A stretch of DNA of 64,000 nt from positions 61,574 to 125,573 of the forward strand of contig NZ_FOWD01000010.1 of NCBI RefSeq assembly GCF_900115365.1, read 5' to 3'. A model generated the notes under the pieces. That model did not search any database and was not told the DNA's origin. It saw nothing but the letters and a program-made list of their open reading frames with translations. Positions 10,668 through 19,624 of this stretch are shown here, one piece after another; position 1 is the stretch's first letter, and every line of letters begins with the position of its first letter. The position numbers and the translations under genes were made by a program. Origin of the DNA: Anaerocolumna aminovalerica. Lineage in GTDB: Bacteria; Bacillota; Clostridia; Lachnospirales; Lachnospiraceae.

Positions 10668-10871
10668 TTATTCAATTCTGCATCCTACATGTTCAATACT
10701 ATTTCTGATTTCATTTTCATTCGTGGAATCATTATAACCTACCTCTATAGAACCTCTGCCTAAGTCCACATTAATTTTATGAACTCCGTCAATTTCACTT
10801 AAAACGTTTTTAACCTGAGTTTTTATAGAATTATTCAGTAGTCCGGATACATTATAGTGTATTCTGTTCAT
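10668..10871 (-). CDS. HMA-like small protein lacking the metal-binding cysteines
   Basis: 67 residues with the beta-alpha-beta-beta-alpha-beta pattern of heavy-metal-associated (CopZ-like) domains: KTQVKNVLSEIDGVHKINVD, then a GSIEVGY strand and a second helix NEIRNSIEHVGC. The usual GMxCxxC loop is replaced by GLLNNS, so the canonical Cu/Zn site is missing. The only Cys is near the C terminus. A GGAGGA site lies 5 bases before the ATG. No copper ATPase or CopY-type regulator is adjacent. It may be a metal-independent regulatory or interaction domain. Confidence 0.7.
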   Translation of the reverse strand: MNRIHYNVSGLLNNSIKTQVKNVLSEIDGVHKINVDLGRGSIEVGYNDSTNENEIRNSIEHVGCRIE

Positions 10872-11027
10872 AAGATTCCTCCTATTGAAATGCAGATTTT
10901 TAGGACACTAATAGGATTTGTATTATAAGCTGTTTTTATGATGGGAATAATTATATCATTCAACTGGTATACTAGTCAACAAGTAAACATTTTATTAGGT
11001 TACTCTTTTATCAAATTTTTATAAAAC

Positions 11028-11060
11028 AAATGGTTCCGGGCTTATTTTCCGAAACCATTT
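11028..11060 (-). terminator. terminator for the UPF0316 gene
   Basis: Arms 11028-11039 (AAATGGTTCCGG) and 11049-11060 (CCGAAACCATTT) pair with one mismatch. On the minus strand the hairpin is followed by TTTGTTTTAT. It lies just downstream of the minus-strand gene ending at 11101. Confidence 0.6.
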
Positions 11061-11100
11061 TCTAATTTGATTTTTTATGTAGAATAAAAATTATTTTTTG

Positions 11101-11634
11101 TTACTTTTTAATATATCCGCCCTTTAAGGTTTTTACATCATTGATAATGATTACGGCATTTTCTAAATGAGAATGAATTATTTTCATTGCTTCCGGTATT
11201 CGCTTACGAAGCAGATGAAGTACCATTAAGTCTCTTTCTCCATCTTTACCTTGTCCTTTAATTATTGTAACAGCAAATTCACTTTGTCTTAAATCATCTA
11301 ACAACTCATGGCTTTGTTCATTATTTGGTACAATAACCTGAATAGAACTGAGTCCAAAAGCTAATTTGTTTTCCATCCAGGAACCCAAATAATTCCCTAT
11401 GGAAAACGCCAATGCAAACACTACAACTCGCAATATGTCCTCTTGAAATCCATCTAAAACGGTTCCGGTAACAAATAACCATATTAAAATTTCAAAAAAT
11501 GCAATAAATGCTCCGATCTTTTTTTCTCCCCGGTTAATGAGTACAACACGGACGGTTGCAACGGTTACTTCCAGAATTTTACCAAAGAAAATAATAAAAT
11601 AAATCCATATGCCCATATTATCTAAAAAACCCAT
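11101..11634 (-). CDS. UPF0316 / DUF2179-DUF5698 membrane protein
   Basis: 177 residues. The first about 85 residues contain three hydrophobic segments (WIYFIIFFGKILEVTVATVRVVL; AFIAFFEILIWLFVTGTVL; VVVFALAFSIGNYLGSW) matching the DUF5698 membrane part. The rest is a soluble DUF2179 domain (IQVIVPNN… ending in IIINDVKTLKGGYI). DUF2179 occurs in many Firmicute membrane proteins and has an unknown role. GGAGAG lies 6 bases before the ATG. It is divergently oriented to the DedA gene. Family assignment is good; function is unknown. Confidence 0.85.
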   Translation of the reverse strand: MGFLDNMGIWIYFIIFFGKILEVTVATVRVVLINRGEKKIGAFIAFFEILIWLFVTGTVLDGFQEDILRVVVFALAFSIGNYLGSWMENKLAFGLSSIQVIVPNNEQSHELLDDLRQSEFAVTIIKGQGKDGERDLMVLHLLRKRIPEAMKIIHSHLENAVIIINDVKTLKGGYIKK

Positions 11635-11808
11635 AAAAACTCTCCATTCTCTTCAAATTAGTCAAAAATATTTTACAATTGTTTATGTAAATAATAACAC
11701 AAAAGGTTTATATTTGCTATCAGTATCTTAATATATTAAGGGTTGTAAAAAATAACAATATACAATATAATGAATTGAATTAATAAAAAAAGTAAGAGGA
11801 GTTTGATT

Positions 11809-12429
11809 ATGCAGGATTGGATTATTAACATTATGGACGATTTTGGGTATTTGGGAATATCCATGTTAATTATGTTAGAAAATATATTTCCGCCGATACC
11901 TTCTGAGGTAATATTAACCTTTGGCGGATTTATGACAACATATACAAACTTACATGCATGGGGGGTTGTGGTGGCATCTACCATAGGTTCTTTACTGGGT
12001 GCGGTTGTTTTATTTGGAGTAGGACGTATTTTATCAGCGGAACGTCTGGGTAAAATTCTGGATGGAAAAATTGGTCAGATACTGCATTTTAGAAAAGAGG
12101 ATGTATATAAAGCTTGTGATTGGTTTAACAGCAAAGGTAAAAGCACCGTTTTATTTTGCAGATGTATACCAATTGTTCGAAGTTTAATATCCATACCTGC
12201 CGGAATGGCAAATATGAAATTTGGAATTTTTATGATCTTTACAACCATAGGTTCTCTTATATGGAATACGGTATTAGTAATTTTAGGTGTAGTAGCCAGT
12301 GCTTCCTGGGAAAAGATAGTTAAGGGAACAGATACCTTTACCCAGATTACTATTGTTGTTTTGGGGCTTATTTTCCTTATTTGCGCGGCTTTATTCATTA
12401 AGAACCGAATCTTAAAAAAAGATAAGTAA
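11809..12429 (+). CDS. DedA family integral membrane protein
   Basis: 206 residues with the DedA/VTT (SNARE-associated) fold: LGISMLIMLENIFPPIPSEVIL near residue 17, GSLLGAVVLFGVGRILSAERL near 65, and FCRCIPIVRSLISIPAGMANMKFGIF near 125, which carries the conserved R-x-(I/V)-P-x-(V/I)-R and AG. DedA proteins act in the membrane as lipid (undecaprenyl phosphate or phospholipid) transporters and in envelope homeostasis. The ATG at 11809 is preferred because AGAGGAG lies 7 bases before it; an in-frame TTG at 11803 sits too close. Which lipid it moves cannot be read from sequence. Confidence 0.88.
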   Translation: MQDWIINIMDDFGYLGISMLIMLENIFPPIPSEVILTFGGFMTTYTNLHAWGVVVASTIGSLLGAVVLFGVGRILSAERLGKILDGKIGQILHFRKEDVYKACDWFNSKGKSTVLFCRCIPIVRSLISIPAGMANMKFGIFMIFTTIGSLIWNTVLVILGVVASASWEKIVKGTDTFTQITIVVLGLIFLICAALFIKNRILKKDK

Positions 12430-12507
12430 TTACAACTTCCAGCTGACTGCTAAATAGCCGTGAAAGAGAAAGAATATAGATTTTCATGGTAAAGAGGAGG
12501 AGATTTC

Positions 12508-13023
12508 ATGGAAAACATATTAATTAGGAAAGCTACAGAAGCAGATGCAGAAGCTATTATAAAATATTTAAATATAGTAGGCGGAGAAAGTGATAATCTT
12601 TTATTTGGTAAAAATGAGTTTTATATGACAGTAGAAGAGGAACAGGAGTTTATAAAAGAGTTCAATGGTTCCTTAAACTCCGTTATGTTATTGGCGAAAG
12701 ATAATGATGCCATTGTATCTGTAGGTAGCTTATCTGGCTTTGGGAGAAAAAGAATATCCCATCGGGGAGAATTGGCTATTTCAGTTAAAAAAGAATATTG
12801 GAATAAAGGTGTTGGTTCAGCTATGTTAAAAGAACTGATACAATTTGGAAAAGAGAAAGCGAAACTTTCTGTTATTCAATTAACTGTAAAAGCAGATAAT
12901 GAAAGGGCCATACATACTTATAAGAAGTTTGGATTTAAACAAATAGGATATTATGAGAAATTCTTTCTTATTGATGGAAAGTACTTTGATGCATGTCTTA
13001 TGAATCTATACTTGGATCAGTAA
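12508..13023 (+). CDS. GNAT family N-acetyltransferase
   Basis: 171 residues with the GNAT fold. The acetyl-CoA motif A is HRGELAISVKKEYWNKGVGSAML (about residues 90-112, Q/R-xx-G-x-G/A replaced by NKGVGS). Motif B is NERAIHTYKKFGFKQIGYYEKF (about 131-152). This RimI/SpeG-like form acetylates unknown amines or peptide N termini. GAGGAGGAG precedes the ATG. It lies between dedA and a convergent terminator and shares no evident pathway with its neighbours. Confidence 0.85.
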   Translation: MENILIRKATEADAEAIIKYLNIVGGESDNLLFGKNEFYMTVEEEQEFIKEFNGSLNSVMLLAKDNDAIVSVGSLSGFGRKRISHRGELAISVKKEYWNKGVGSAMLKELIQFGKEKAKLSVIQLTVKADNERAIHTYKKFGFKQIGYYEKFFLIDGKYFDACLMNLYLDQ

Positions 13024-13053
13024 TAGCAGAGAATATTTAAAATAAATTGAGAA

Positions 13054-13115
13054 AAAGGGTACCCTGTCAGTCAGACACAGTATAAGAGGTTGTGTTACCT
13101 GACAGGGTACCCTTT
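13054..13115. terminator. bidirectional terminator between GNAT gene and nagA
   Basis: Arms 13054-13070 and 13099-13115 (AAAGGGTACCCTGTCAG and its complement) are 17-base perfect with a 28-base loop. T-rich on the right and A-rich on the left suit both converging genes. The outer GGGTACCC is itself palindromic. Confidence 0.8.
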
Positions 13116-13131
13116 CTATTATAAAAAAATA

Positions 13132-14256
13132 TTATATTAAAAGACCATCCCGATAAACTTTCTCAATATTGTAATCCTGATCTAATATTACAAAGTCAGC
13201 TTTTTTGCCAACTGCAATTGAACCAATTTGATCTTCTGCTTTAATAGACTTGGCAGGAATCATAGTTGCGCTAAGGATTGCTTTTTCTTTTGGTACTCCG
13301 AAATGAATGGCACGTTTTAACGCTTCGTAAACATTAACGGTAGAACCTGCAATGGTTCCGTCTTCCAAAGTTGCTTTGTAGTCCTTTACAATAACTTTTT
13401 GACCACCAAGTTCATAAATACCGTCTTCCAGACCGGCTGCACACATAGAATCAGAAATAAGAATCAGTTTATCTGATTCTGCTTTAAACATAAGACGGAT
13501 AACACTTGGATGAATGTGTATGCCATCGCAAATAATTTCTGCATGAACATCGTTATCAGAAACAGCCCCTACAATTCCCGGTTCTCTGTGATGCAAACCG
13601 TTCATTGCATTAAACAGATGGGTTACATGGGATGCACCGGATTCAATTGCTTTGTTGGCTGTATCATAAGTACAGCTTGTATGTGCAAGAGAAACGGTTA
13701 GGGAATCTGAGTATTTTTCAATAAATTCATTGGAATGTGGGAGTTTTGGATCAATGTCCACAATTCTTATGTTGTTACCGGATAACTGGTTTAATTCATC
13801 AAAAAAATTATTATCAATATCCATTAAAAACTTTGGATCATGAGCACCTCTTTTGTCTACTCCAAGAAAAGGACCTTCCATATTGATTCCTACAATTCGG
13901 CTTCCCTTTACTTTAGTATCAATAGCCTCCTTAATGTTTCTCATTGCCTGTTTGTGAATTTCAGGATCAATGGTCATAGTAGTTGCTAAGATGGAAGTAA
14001 TACCATTACTGGCATAAAATTCACACATTTTTTCAATTTCATCCACATTGGCACTAATAAAATCGTAACCAACACAGCCATGGGAATGGATATCAATAAA
14101 TCCGGGTAAAATTAATTTACCTTCACAGTCTACACAATCCTTGTGGTCATCAGAGGTCAAACCATCTTTAATAAGTGTAAATTTATCCTCTTTCACTTCG
14201 AAATCCACTTTTTGAAATTTACCATCTACAAATACTTCTGCATTTATAAATTTCAT
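13132..14256 (-). CDS. nagA: N-acetylglucosamine-6-phosphate deacetylase
   Basis: NagA converts GlcNAc-6-phosphate to glucosamine-6-phosphate plus acetate. This 374-residue amidohydrolase shows GFIDIHSHGC (about residue 53), NMEGPFLG (Glu metal ligand, about 126), LAHTSCTYDTA and HVTHLFNAMNGLHHREPG (metal and substrate His) and catalytic Asp in ISDSMCAAGL. The ATG at 14256 is preferred: AAAGGA lies 10 bases upstream. An in-frame GTG at 14265 is almost on top of that site. It lies 36 bases behind nagB, and the two clearly form one unit on the minus strand. Confidence 0.95.
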   Translation of the reverse strand: MKFINAEVFVDGKFQKVDFEVKEDKFTLIKDGLTSDDHKDCVDCEGKLILPGFIDIHSHGCVGYDFISANVDEIEKMCEFYASNGITSILATTMTIDPEIHKQAMRNIKEAIDTKVKGSRIVGINMEGPFLGVDKRGAHDPKFLMDIDNNFFDELNQLSGNNIRIVDIDPKLPHSNEFIEKYSDSLTVSLAHTSCTYDTANKAIESGASHVTHLFNAMNGLHHREPGIVGAVSDNDVHAEIICDGIHIHPSVIRLMFKAESDKLILISDSMCAAGLEDGIYELGGQKVIVKDYKATLEDGTIAGSTVNVYEALKRAIHFGVPKEKAILSATMIPAKSIKAEDQIGSIAVGKKADFVILDQDYNIEKVYRDGLLI

Positions 14257-14292
14257 ACTTTCCACATCCTTTCTTTTAAAATCTTTATGCCA

Positions 14293-15006
14293 TTAAGCAT
14301 TAAAGCAATAAGCCACTGTTAAATTCGGATGAAGCTGCAGAACAGAAGCAGGAACTTCCGGGGTTATAGGACCGTAGATTGCTTTGTCTATAATTTCCTT
14401 CTTATCCGGACCATTGGCAACTAAAATAATTTTCTTTGCAGACATAATGGATCTGATACCCATAGTGATAGCTTTCTTTGGAACTTCGTCTATGGATTCA
14501 AAGAATCTTGCATTTGCTTTAATGGTAGTTTCGTCTAACTCAACAACATGGGTTCCTTTTTCAAATACACTGTCCGGTTCATTAAAGCCAATGTGGCCAT
14601 TATGTCCGATTCCAAGTATCTGTAAATCAACTCCACCTAAATCTTCAATTAATTGATCATATCTTTTACATTCGGCTTCTGCATCAGCAGCTAACCCATT
14701 AGGTACATTTGTATTCTTAATGTCTATATTTATGTGACTAAAAAGATTGTGATTCATAAAATAACGGTAACTTTGTTCGTTGGTGGTTTCTAGACCGCAA
14801 TATTCATCTAAGTTTACACTGGTAACTTTAGAAAAATCAATATCTCCTTTTTCGTACCATTCAATTAACTGCTTATAAGTTCCAATAGGAGTGGAACCGG
14901 TTGCAAGGCCTAATACACAATTTGGTTTTAATATAACCTGTGCGGAGATTATGTTTGCTACTTTTCTGCTTAATTCCTTATAATCTTTTGCTTCAATAAT
15001 TTTCAT
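14293..15006 (-). CDS. nagB: glucosamine-6-phosphate deaminase
   Basis: NagB turns glucosamine-6-phosphate into fructose-6-phosphate and ammonia, the step that feeds amino sugars into glycolysis. 237 residues, the short form typical of Firmicutes. Visible motifs: LATGSTPIGTY (phosphate loop, about residue 33), SVNLDEYCGL (catalytic Asp, about 64), and GIGHNGHIGFNEP (about 130, catalytic His). An AAAGGAAA site precedes the ATG. It is first gene of nagBA; AT-rich DNA before it contains several TATAAT-like boxes on the minus strand. Confidence 0.95.
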   Translation of the reverse strand: MKIIEAKDYKELSRKVANIISAQVILKPNCVLGLATGSTPIGTYKQLIEWYEKGDIDFSKVTSVNLDEYCGLETTNEQSYRYFMNHNLFSHINIDIKNTNVPNGLAADAEAECKRYDQLIEDLGGVDLQILGIGHNGHIGFNEPDSVFEKGTHVVELDETTIKANARFFESIDEVPKKAITMGIRSIMSAKKIILVANGPDKKEIIDKAIYGPITPEVPASVLQLHPNLTVAYCFNA

Positions 15007-15134
15007 TTCTATTTCCTTTCTTATGCTTATTTAAATAATAATTCCTATTATAACAGATTATAATATAAAACTTGTATTTATAACAGGGGGAAAAATTTTA
15101 AAAACTGTCTTTTTGTATGAATTGCAAAAAAATA

Positions 15135-16022
15135 TCATTTTTTCAACCTTTGTTCGGCTATGGCAGCCATACCATAAACGCCTGCATTATTGCCTAATTG
15201 GGCAGGAACTATTTTTATTCCCTGAAAGCTATCCATAATTTTATTTAAGATTTTTTCATTAATAGAATTGATAATGTACTTTTGTTTCATAATTCCGCCG
15301 CCCAATATAATACAGGAAGGATTAAAAATATGTATTAAATTAACTAAACCATATATAATTTCATCAATCCAGTTATCTACTATATCTTTTATCTCTTTAT
15401 TGCCTTGTTCCAATTCTGAGAAAATCAGATATCCATTATTTAGAGTATTATCATAGGCCATGGCATTACGTAAAAGGGCAGTGGTGGATGCATATTGTTC
15501 ATAGCATCCTTTATGGCCGCAATTACAGGATAAGCCATTTATATGAGTGACCATATGGCCCATTTCTCCAGCTACGCCATTACTGCCTTTGTATATCTTA
15601 CCATTAAAAACAATAGCACCTCCAATGCCGGTACCATAAGTAAGACATAGAAAATTTTTTTCACCTTTACCGGCACCATAGAACCCTTCTCCAATGGCAG
15701 CAGCATTTACATCGTTTTCTAGGAAAACTGGCTTATTATATTTTTTCTTTATGATCATACTTAATTTAGTTCCTGTATAATCAGGTACATTTTCATTAGC
15801 GTATATAATACATCCTTTTTCACTGTCCACCTGCCCGGTAGTGCTTATGCTTATTACATCATAATCAGAATAAGAATCAATGGTTTTCATAATATTCTCA
15901 ACTAACCTGGGACCACCAAGCCTGGCTTCCGATAAACATTCATCCCCTTTTAATATCTCACCGTTATTAATCAGTGCAGACTTAATTGCAGTACCCCCAA
16001 CATCTAAGGCTAATATATTCAT
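15135..16022 (-). CDS. ROK family sugar kinase
   Basis: 295 residues from the chosen ATG. ROK landmarks: MNILALDVGGTAIKSALI (ATP phosphate loop), LENDVNAAAIGEG (catalytic Asp), and the zinc motif HINGLSCNCGHKGCYEQYAS with the CxCGxxGCxE pattern. Members phosphorylate glucose, GlcNAc or ManNAc at C6. Beside nagBA and opposite nanE, a GlcNAc or ManNAc kinase is the likeliest role. The start is uncertain: the family N terminus matches 16022, but its ribosome site is weak (GGTC). A GTG at 16124 would add 34 residues unlike the family. Confidence 0.85.
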   Translation of the reverse strand: MNILALDVGGTAIKSALINNGEILKGDECLSEARLGGPRLVENIMKTIDSYSDYDVISISTTGQVDSEKGCIIYANENVPDYTGTKLSMIIKKKYNKPVFLENDVNAAAIGEGFYGAGKGEKNFLCLTYGTGIGGAIVFNGKIYKGSNGVAGEMGHMVTHINGLSCNCGHKGCYEQYASTTALLRNAMAYDNTLNNGYLIFSELEQGNKEIKDIVDNWIDEIIYGLVNLIHIFNPSCIILGGGIMKQKYIINSINEKILNKIMDSFQGIKIVPAQLGNNAGVYGMAAIAEQRLKK

Positions 16023-16130
16023 AACAAGACCAAATCCATATCGTAAGAAGTACTTACGACACTGCCTAATATAGGTGCAAAAGAATTCTAGTGGCAGCCT
16101 TTCATTCAAAATTTTCTTTTTCACCTGGTT

Positions 16131-16393
16131 TGAAAAAAAATATTTTCATTTTTGCTTTTTCACATTGAAAATTCTTAAAACATATAAGTTATCCAATACT
16201 TCTTTATTAAAAATTATAGTATAAATATAGGAAAAAGCAAGCGAAAATAAAAATATTTTTCAAAATAAAAGGTTTTGAAAATAATTTTTATTTATTTTTA
16301 TGAAATATATTGACTTATTGGTGAAAAAGTTATAGGATAATACTAATAAAAAAAATATTTTTCATTTATGAAGTCGAAATAAAAATTATTTTC
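16131..16393. promoter_or_regulatory. cluster of TGAAAA-type palindromes flanking a promoter
   Basis: The 420-base gap between the divergent ROK and esterase genes is AT-rich and holds several inverted repeats of TGAAAA/TTTTCA form: 16131-16148, 16243-16261, and a pair of 17-mers, GAAAATAATTTTTATTT at 16277-16293 and its exact reverse complement at 16377-16393. The pair brackets the promoter at 16310-16338. RpiR-type regulators bind AT-rich TGAAA-N-TTTCA palindromes in some systems, and one is encoded in the operon (27764). The link is inference. Confidence 0.5.
16310..16338 (+). promoter_or_regulatory. sigma-A promoter for the hexosamine operon
   Basis: -35 TTGACT at 16310-16315, 17-base spacer, -10 TAGGAT at 16333-16338. 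It is the best promoter-like pair ahead of the esterase gene at 16443. Confidence 0.55.
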
Positions 16394-16442
16394 ACAATTT
16401 TAGGCAAATTAATAATAATTTGGAAAGAAGTCGGTAGCTATT

Positions 16443-17546
16443 ATGGAAAAAGATATTAGAGATATTGATAAGAATATGTCGAATAACGGATTGACTGCAA
16501 CAGAAGGTATTAAATGGTTTAAACCATATGAAGAGCCATTAAGATTAAGCGGCTTTCAATATTTTTCAGAGGACAGAGTTTATCGAAGATTGCCTCTTAG
16601 TAAAAAAGTGCTGTTTGAGAGGGTTAATAATAACTTAAACATATTAAGTGAAGATACTGCCGGAGGGCAAGTTGCTTTCCGGACCAATTCTTCTAGAATA
16701 CTGGTAAGAGCAAAGAATAAAATCGGCCATGATATGGTTAATATGGCTGCAAGCGGACAGAATGGATTTGACTTATATCTGGGACAAAACGGGGAACGCC
16801 TTAAGTTTTACGGTATTACCAAATTTGATGTAAAATACAAAGAGTACCAATGTGAAATTATTGCAAATTTACCTGTGGGTCAAATCAGAGATGTACTTCT
16901 TAACTTCCCTTTATATGATGGTGTGGAATATGTAGAAATAGGTGTAGATGATGGGGCAGAAGTATTGCCGCCAAAACCCTTTGCTGCACCTGGAAAAATT
17001 GTTTTCTATGGAACATCCATAACTCAGGGAGGCTGTGCTACTCGTCCGGGAATGGCCTATACCAATATATTAAGCAGATGGCTGAATAGAGAAGTTATTA
17101 ATCTGGGTTTTTCCGCCAATGGACTTGGAGAATATGAAATGGCAGAATTAATTGCAGATATTGAAGATGCCTCTATGGTAGTACTGGATTATGAAGCTAA
17201 CGCAGCTACAACCGGCAGGTTAGAAGCCTCTCTTTCTGGTTTTATAGATATTATCCGAAAGAAACACCCTCACATTCCAATTCTTGTTTTATCAAGAATA
17301 CAATATTTAGCTGATTTTTATGATGAAACTTTACAGAAAAGAAGAGAACATTATCGTAAATTCCAATTAGATACAGTAGAAGAAAAGAGAAAACAGGGCG
17401 ATAATAATATATATTTTTATAATGGAAATGACCTCTACGATGATTATTTTGATGAATATACGGTAGATTTCATTCATCCCACAGATTTAGGTTTTTGGAA
17501 AATGGCAGAAGGTTTACATGAAGTACTTAAAAAAATTCTTTTTTAA
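16443..17546 (+). CDS. SGNH/GDSL hydrolase with N-terminal GxDLY domain
   Basis: 367 residues, no signal peptide, so likely cytoplasmic. Residues about 60-180 form a beta-rich domain holding NGFDLYL (109-114), the signature of the GxDLY domain that precedes SGNH esterases. The catalytic domain follows: block I FYGTSITQGG with nucleophile Ser192, block II GFSANG, and the block V pair Asp342/His345 in VDFIHPTD. The likely activity is removal of acyl (acetyl) esters from carbohydrates. As first gene of the amino-sugar operon it may deacetylate an O-acetylated imported oligosaccharide. That substrate is inferred from neighbours only. Confidence 0.82.
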   Translation: MEKDIRDIDKNMSNNGLTATEGIKWFKPYEEPLRLSGFQYFSEDRVYRRLPLSKKVLFERVNNNLNILSEDTAGGQVAFRTNSSRILVRAKNKIGHDMVNMAASGQNGFDLYLGQNGERLKFYGITKFDVKYKEYQCEIIANLPVGQIRDVLLNFPLYDGVEYVEIGVDDGAEVLPPKPFAAPGKIVFYGTSITQGGCATRPGMAYTNILSRWLNREVINLGFSANGLGEYEMAELIADIEDASMVVLDYEANAATTGRLEASLSGFIDIIRKKHPHIPILVLSRIQYLADFYDETLQKRREHYRKFQLDTVEEKRKQGDNNIYFYNGNDLYDDYFDEYTVDFIHPTDLGFWKMAEGLHEVLKKILF

Positions 17547-17553
17547 ATGAAAG

Positions 17554-17596
17554 GTTTTAGAGAATTTCATTTTCTCAAAGGTTGAAATTCTCTCAA
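17554..17596 (+). other. intercistronic hairpin
   Basis: GAGAATTTCA (17560-17569) pairs with TGAAATTCTC (17583-17592), with GGTT/AACC around it. No T-run follows, so this is more likely an mRNA processing or stability element than a terminator. Confidence 0.35.
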
Positions 17597-17649
17597 CCGG
17601 AGATTTGTGCTAATGCACAATGTTTCCAGGTTTTGAAAGGAGCATGGTT

Positions 17650-19509
17650 ATGAGAAAGTATCATTTTAAAAACTGCAATGAGCTGCAGATGAATGCTATT
17701 ACAGAATTACAAAGACTATTACCATTTACAATTTCAAGTGACGGAATCTGTGTGGAACTTGAAAATACTCAATCGGGGCTTGCAGTTGACAGTACTGAAG
17801 AAGGTTATAAAATAAAATTCAGTAGTTTACATACCTTATTCCGGGGCATATTCCTTTTATATGCAAAAGGAGATAAGAAAGACTTACATATAACACAAGA
17901 GTGCAGTTTCAAAGATTTTGGAATTATGCTGGATGTATCAAGGAATGCTGTATTAAAAACAGAGACCATAAAAGATATAGTCCTGCATCTTGCACTGCTT
18001 GGGTATAATTCCTTGCAGTTATACACGGAGGATACCCTGGAAGTTGAGAATGAAGAATATTTCGGTTATATGAGGGGTGCCTTAACAGGAGAGGAAATAA
18101 AAGAAATTGATAACTATTGTAAGTTATTTGGAATTGAGTTAATACCTTGTATTCAGACCTTGGCACATCTTAACCAGATAACCAGATACGAAAGATACGA
18201 TAAGATTATAGATTATGCAGATATTCTCCTTGTTGGTGAAGAAAGAACCTATGAATTGCTGGAGAATATTTTTAAGACAGCATCCAAACATTTTACCAGC
18301 AGAAATATTAATATTGGTATGGATGAAGCCCATATGGTGGGGCTTGGCAAATATCTGGATAAGAACGGGTATAGAAACCGCTTTGACATTATGCTGGAAC
18401 ATCTGAAAAAAGTTTTGGAGCTATGTGACAAATATGGTTTTAAACCACGAATGTGGAGTGATATGTTCTTCAGACTGGTTTCCGGAGGAGATTACTATAA
18501 CACCCAAATTGATGGGGAGGTAAAAGAGTTATTTGATAAGATTCCAAAAGAAGTGAAACTTATTTATTGGGATTATTATTCCTTAGATTCTAGCAGATAT
18601 GAGAATAACCTGAAGCTGCATAAAAAGATTTCAGATAATGTAGGGTTTGCAGGAGGTGCATGGAAGTGGACCGGGTTTGCACCGGATAACCTGTTTAGCA
18701 TAAAGACAGGAGAGCAATCCATGAAAGCATGCAAGAATGTTGGAACAGACAGCTTTTTATTAACCTGCTGGGGTGATAATGGAGCGGAAGCAAGTGTATA
18801 TTCCATACTGCCTTCTATCTACTATTATGCGGAAGAAGCATATTCCAATGAGTTTGAAAAAGATTCCTTTTTATCTTTAACCGGAATTGATTTTGATGAT
18901 TTTATGAAGCTGGATCTACCTAACAGAATTATGGAACCTTCCGATTATGACAGGAACAATGCGAGTAAGTTTTTATTGTATAACGATTTGCTTATAGGTA
19001 CCTTTGATTCTTTGGTATTTGATAAGATTGACGAAGTATATGAAAAAAATGCAATGGAATTAAAAGAAATCTGTCAGAAAACAGATAGATACGGGTACCT
19101 GTTTGATACGCTGTATAAATTATGTGATGTACTTTCATTAAAAGCAAAATTAGGTGTGGATTTAAAAGCTGCTTATGACAAAAATGACAGGCAAATGCTA
19201 TTAGAGATTAAAGATGCCGTTTTACCCCGGTTAATTAGTAAATTAGATTCCTTCTATGACAGCTTCTTTTATCAATGGCATAAGGAAAACAAATCTTTTG
19301 GTTTTGAGGTTCAGGTTGTAAGGCTGGGCGGCTTGAAAACCAGAATGGAATATGTTCAAAAACGCATAGAGCAGTACTTAAGAGGAGAGATACTTAACAT
19401 AGAAGAATTAGAAATTCCAAGAAAACCCTTTGGCTATTTTGAAACATTAGATAATAACAAAATAATCTACAATTTATGGAATGTAATTGTAACACCATCT
19501 GTTATGTAA
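17650..19509 (+). CDS. GH20 beta-N-acetylhexosaminidase (GH20C-like, intracellular)
   Basis: 619 residues without signal peptide. An N-terminal partial GH20b-like domain is followed by a TIM barrel: FGIMLDVSRNAVL (about 90-102), IPCIQTLAHL, and catalytic pair Asp225-Glu226 in NIGMDEAHMVGLG. In GH20 enzymes the Asp orients the substrate N-acetyl group as nucleophile and the Glu is acid/base. The length and the DEAH motif match the small intracellular GH20C type, which trims terminal GlcNAc/GalNAc from imported oligosaccharides. The start at 17650 is chosen because AAAGGAG lies 7 bases upstream; in-frame ATGs at 17620 and 17644 are poorly placed. The next gene is the transporter binding protein. 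Confidence 0.88.
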   Translation: MRKYHFKNCNELQMNAITELQRLLPFTISSDGICVELENTQSGLAVDSTEEGYKIKFSSLHTLFRGIFLLYAKGDKKDLHITQECSFKDFGIMLDVSRNAVLKTETIKDIVLHLALLGYNSLQLYTEDTLEVENEEYFGYMRGALTGEEIKEIDNYCKLFGIELIPCIQTLAHLNQITRYERYDKIIDYADILLVGEERTYELLENIFKTASKHFTSRNINIGMDEAHMVGLGKYLDKNGYRNRFDIMLEHLKKVLELCDKYGFKPRMWSDMFFRLVSGGDYYNTQIDGEVKELFDKIPKEVKLIYWDYYSLDSSRYENNLKLHKKISDNVGFAGGAWKWTGFAPDNLFSIKTGEQSMKACKNVGTDSFLLTCWGDNGAEASVYSILPSIYYYAEEAYSNEFEKDSFLSLTGIDFDDFMKLDLPNRIMEPSDYDRNNASKFLLYNDLLIGTFDSLVFDKIDEVYEKNAMELKEICQKTDRYGYLFDTLYKLCDVLSLKAKLGVDLKAAYDKNDRQMLLEIKDAVLPRLISKLDSFYDSFFYQWHKENKSFGFEVQVVRLGGLKTRMEYVQKRIEQYLRGEILNIEELEIPRKPFGYFETLDNNKIIYNLWNVIVTPSVM

Positions 19510-19624
19510 CATGTGATTCTAATTATTATTCCATATAGAAGAAAATCTATTCTTATTACATACAACGGATTGCTTTTCTTGTATTGAATAATAATTAAAA
19601 TAAATATTATATGGAGGTATTGTG

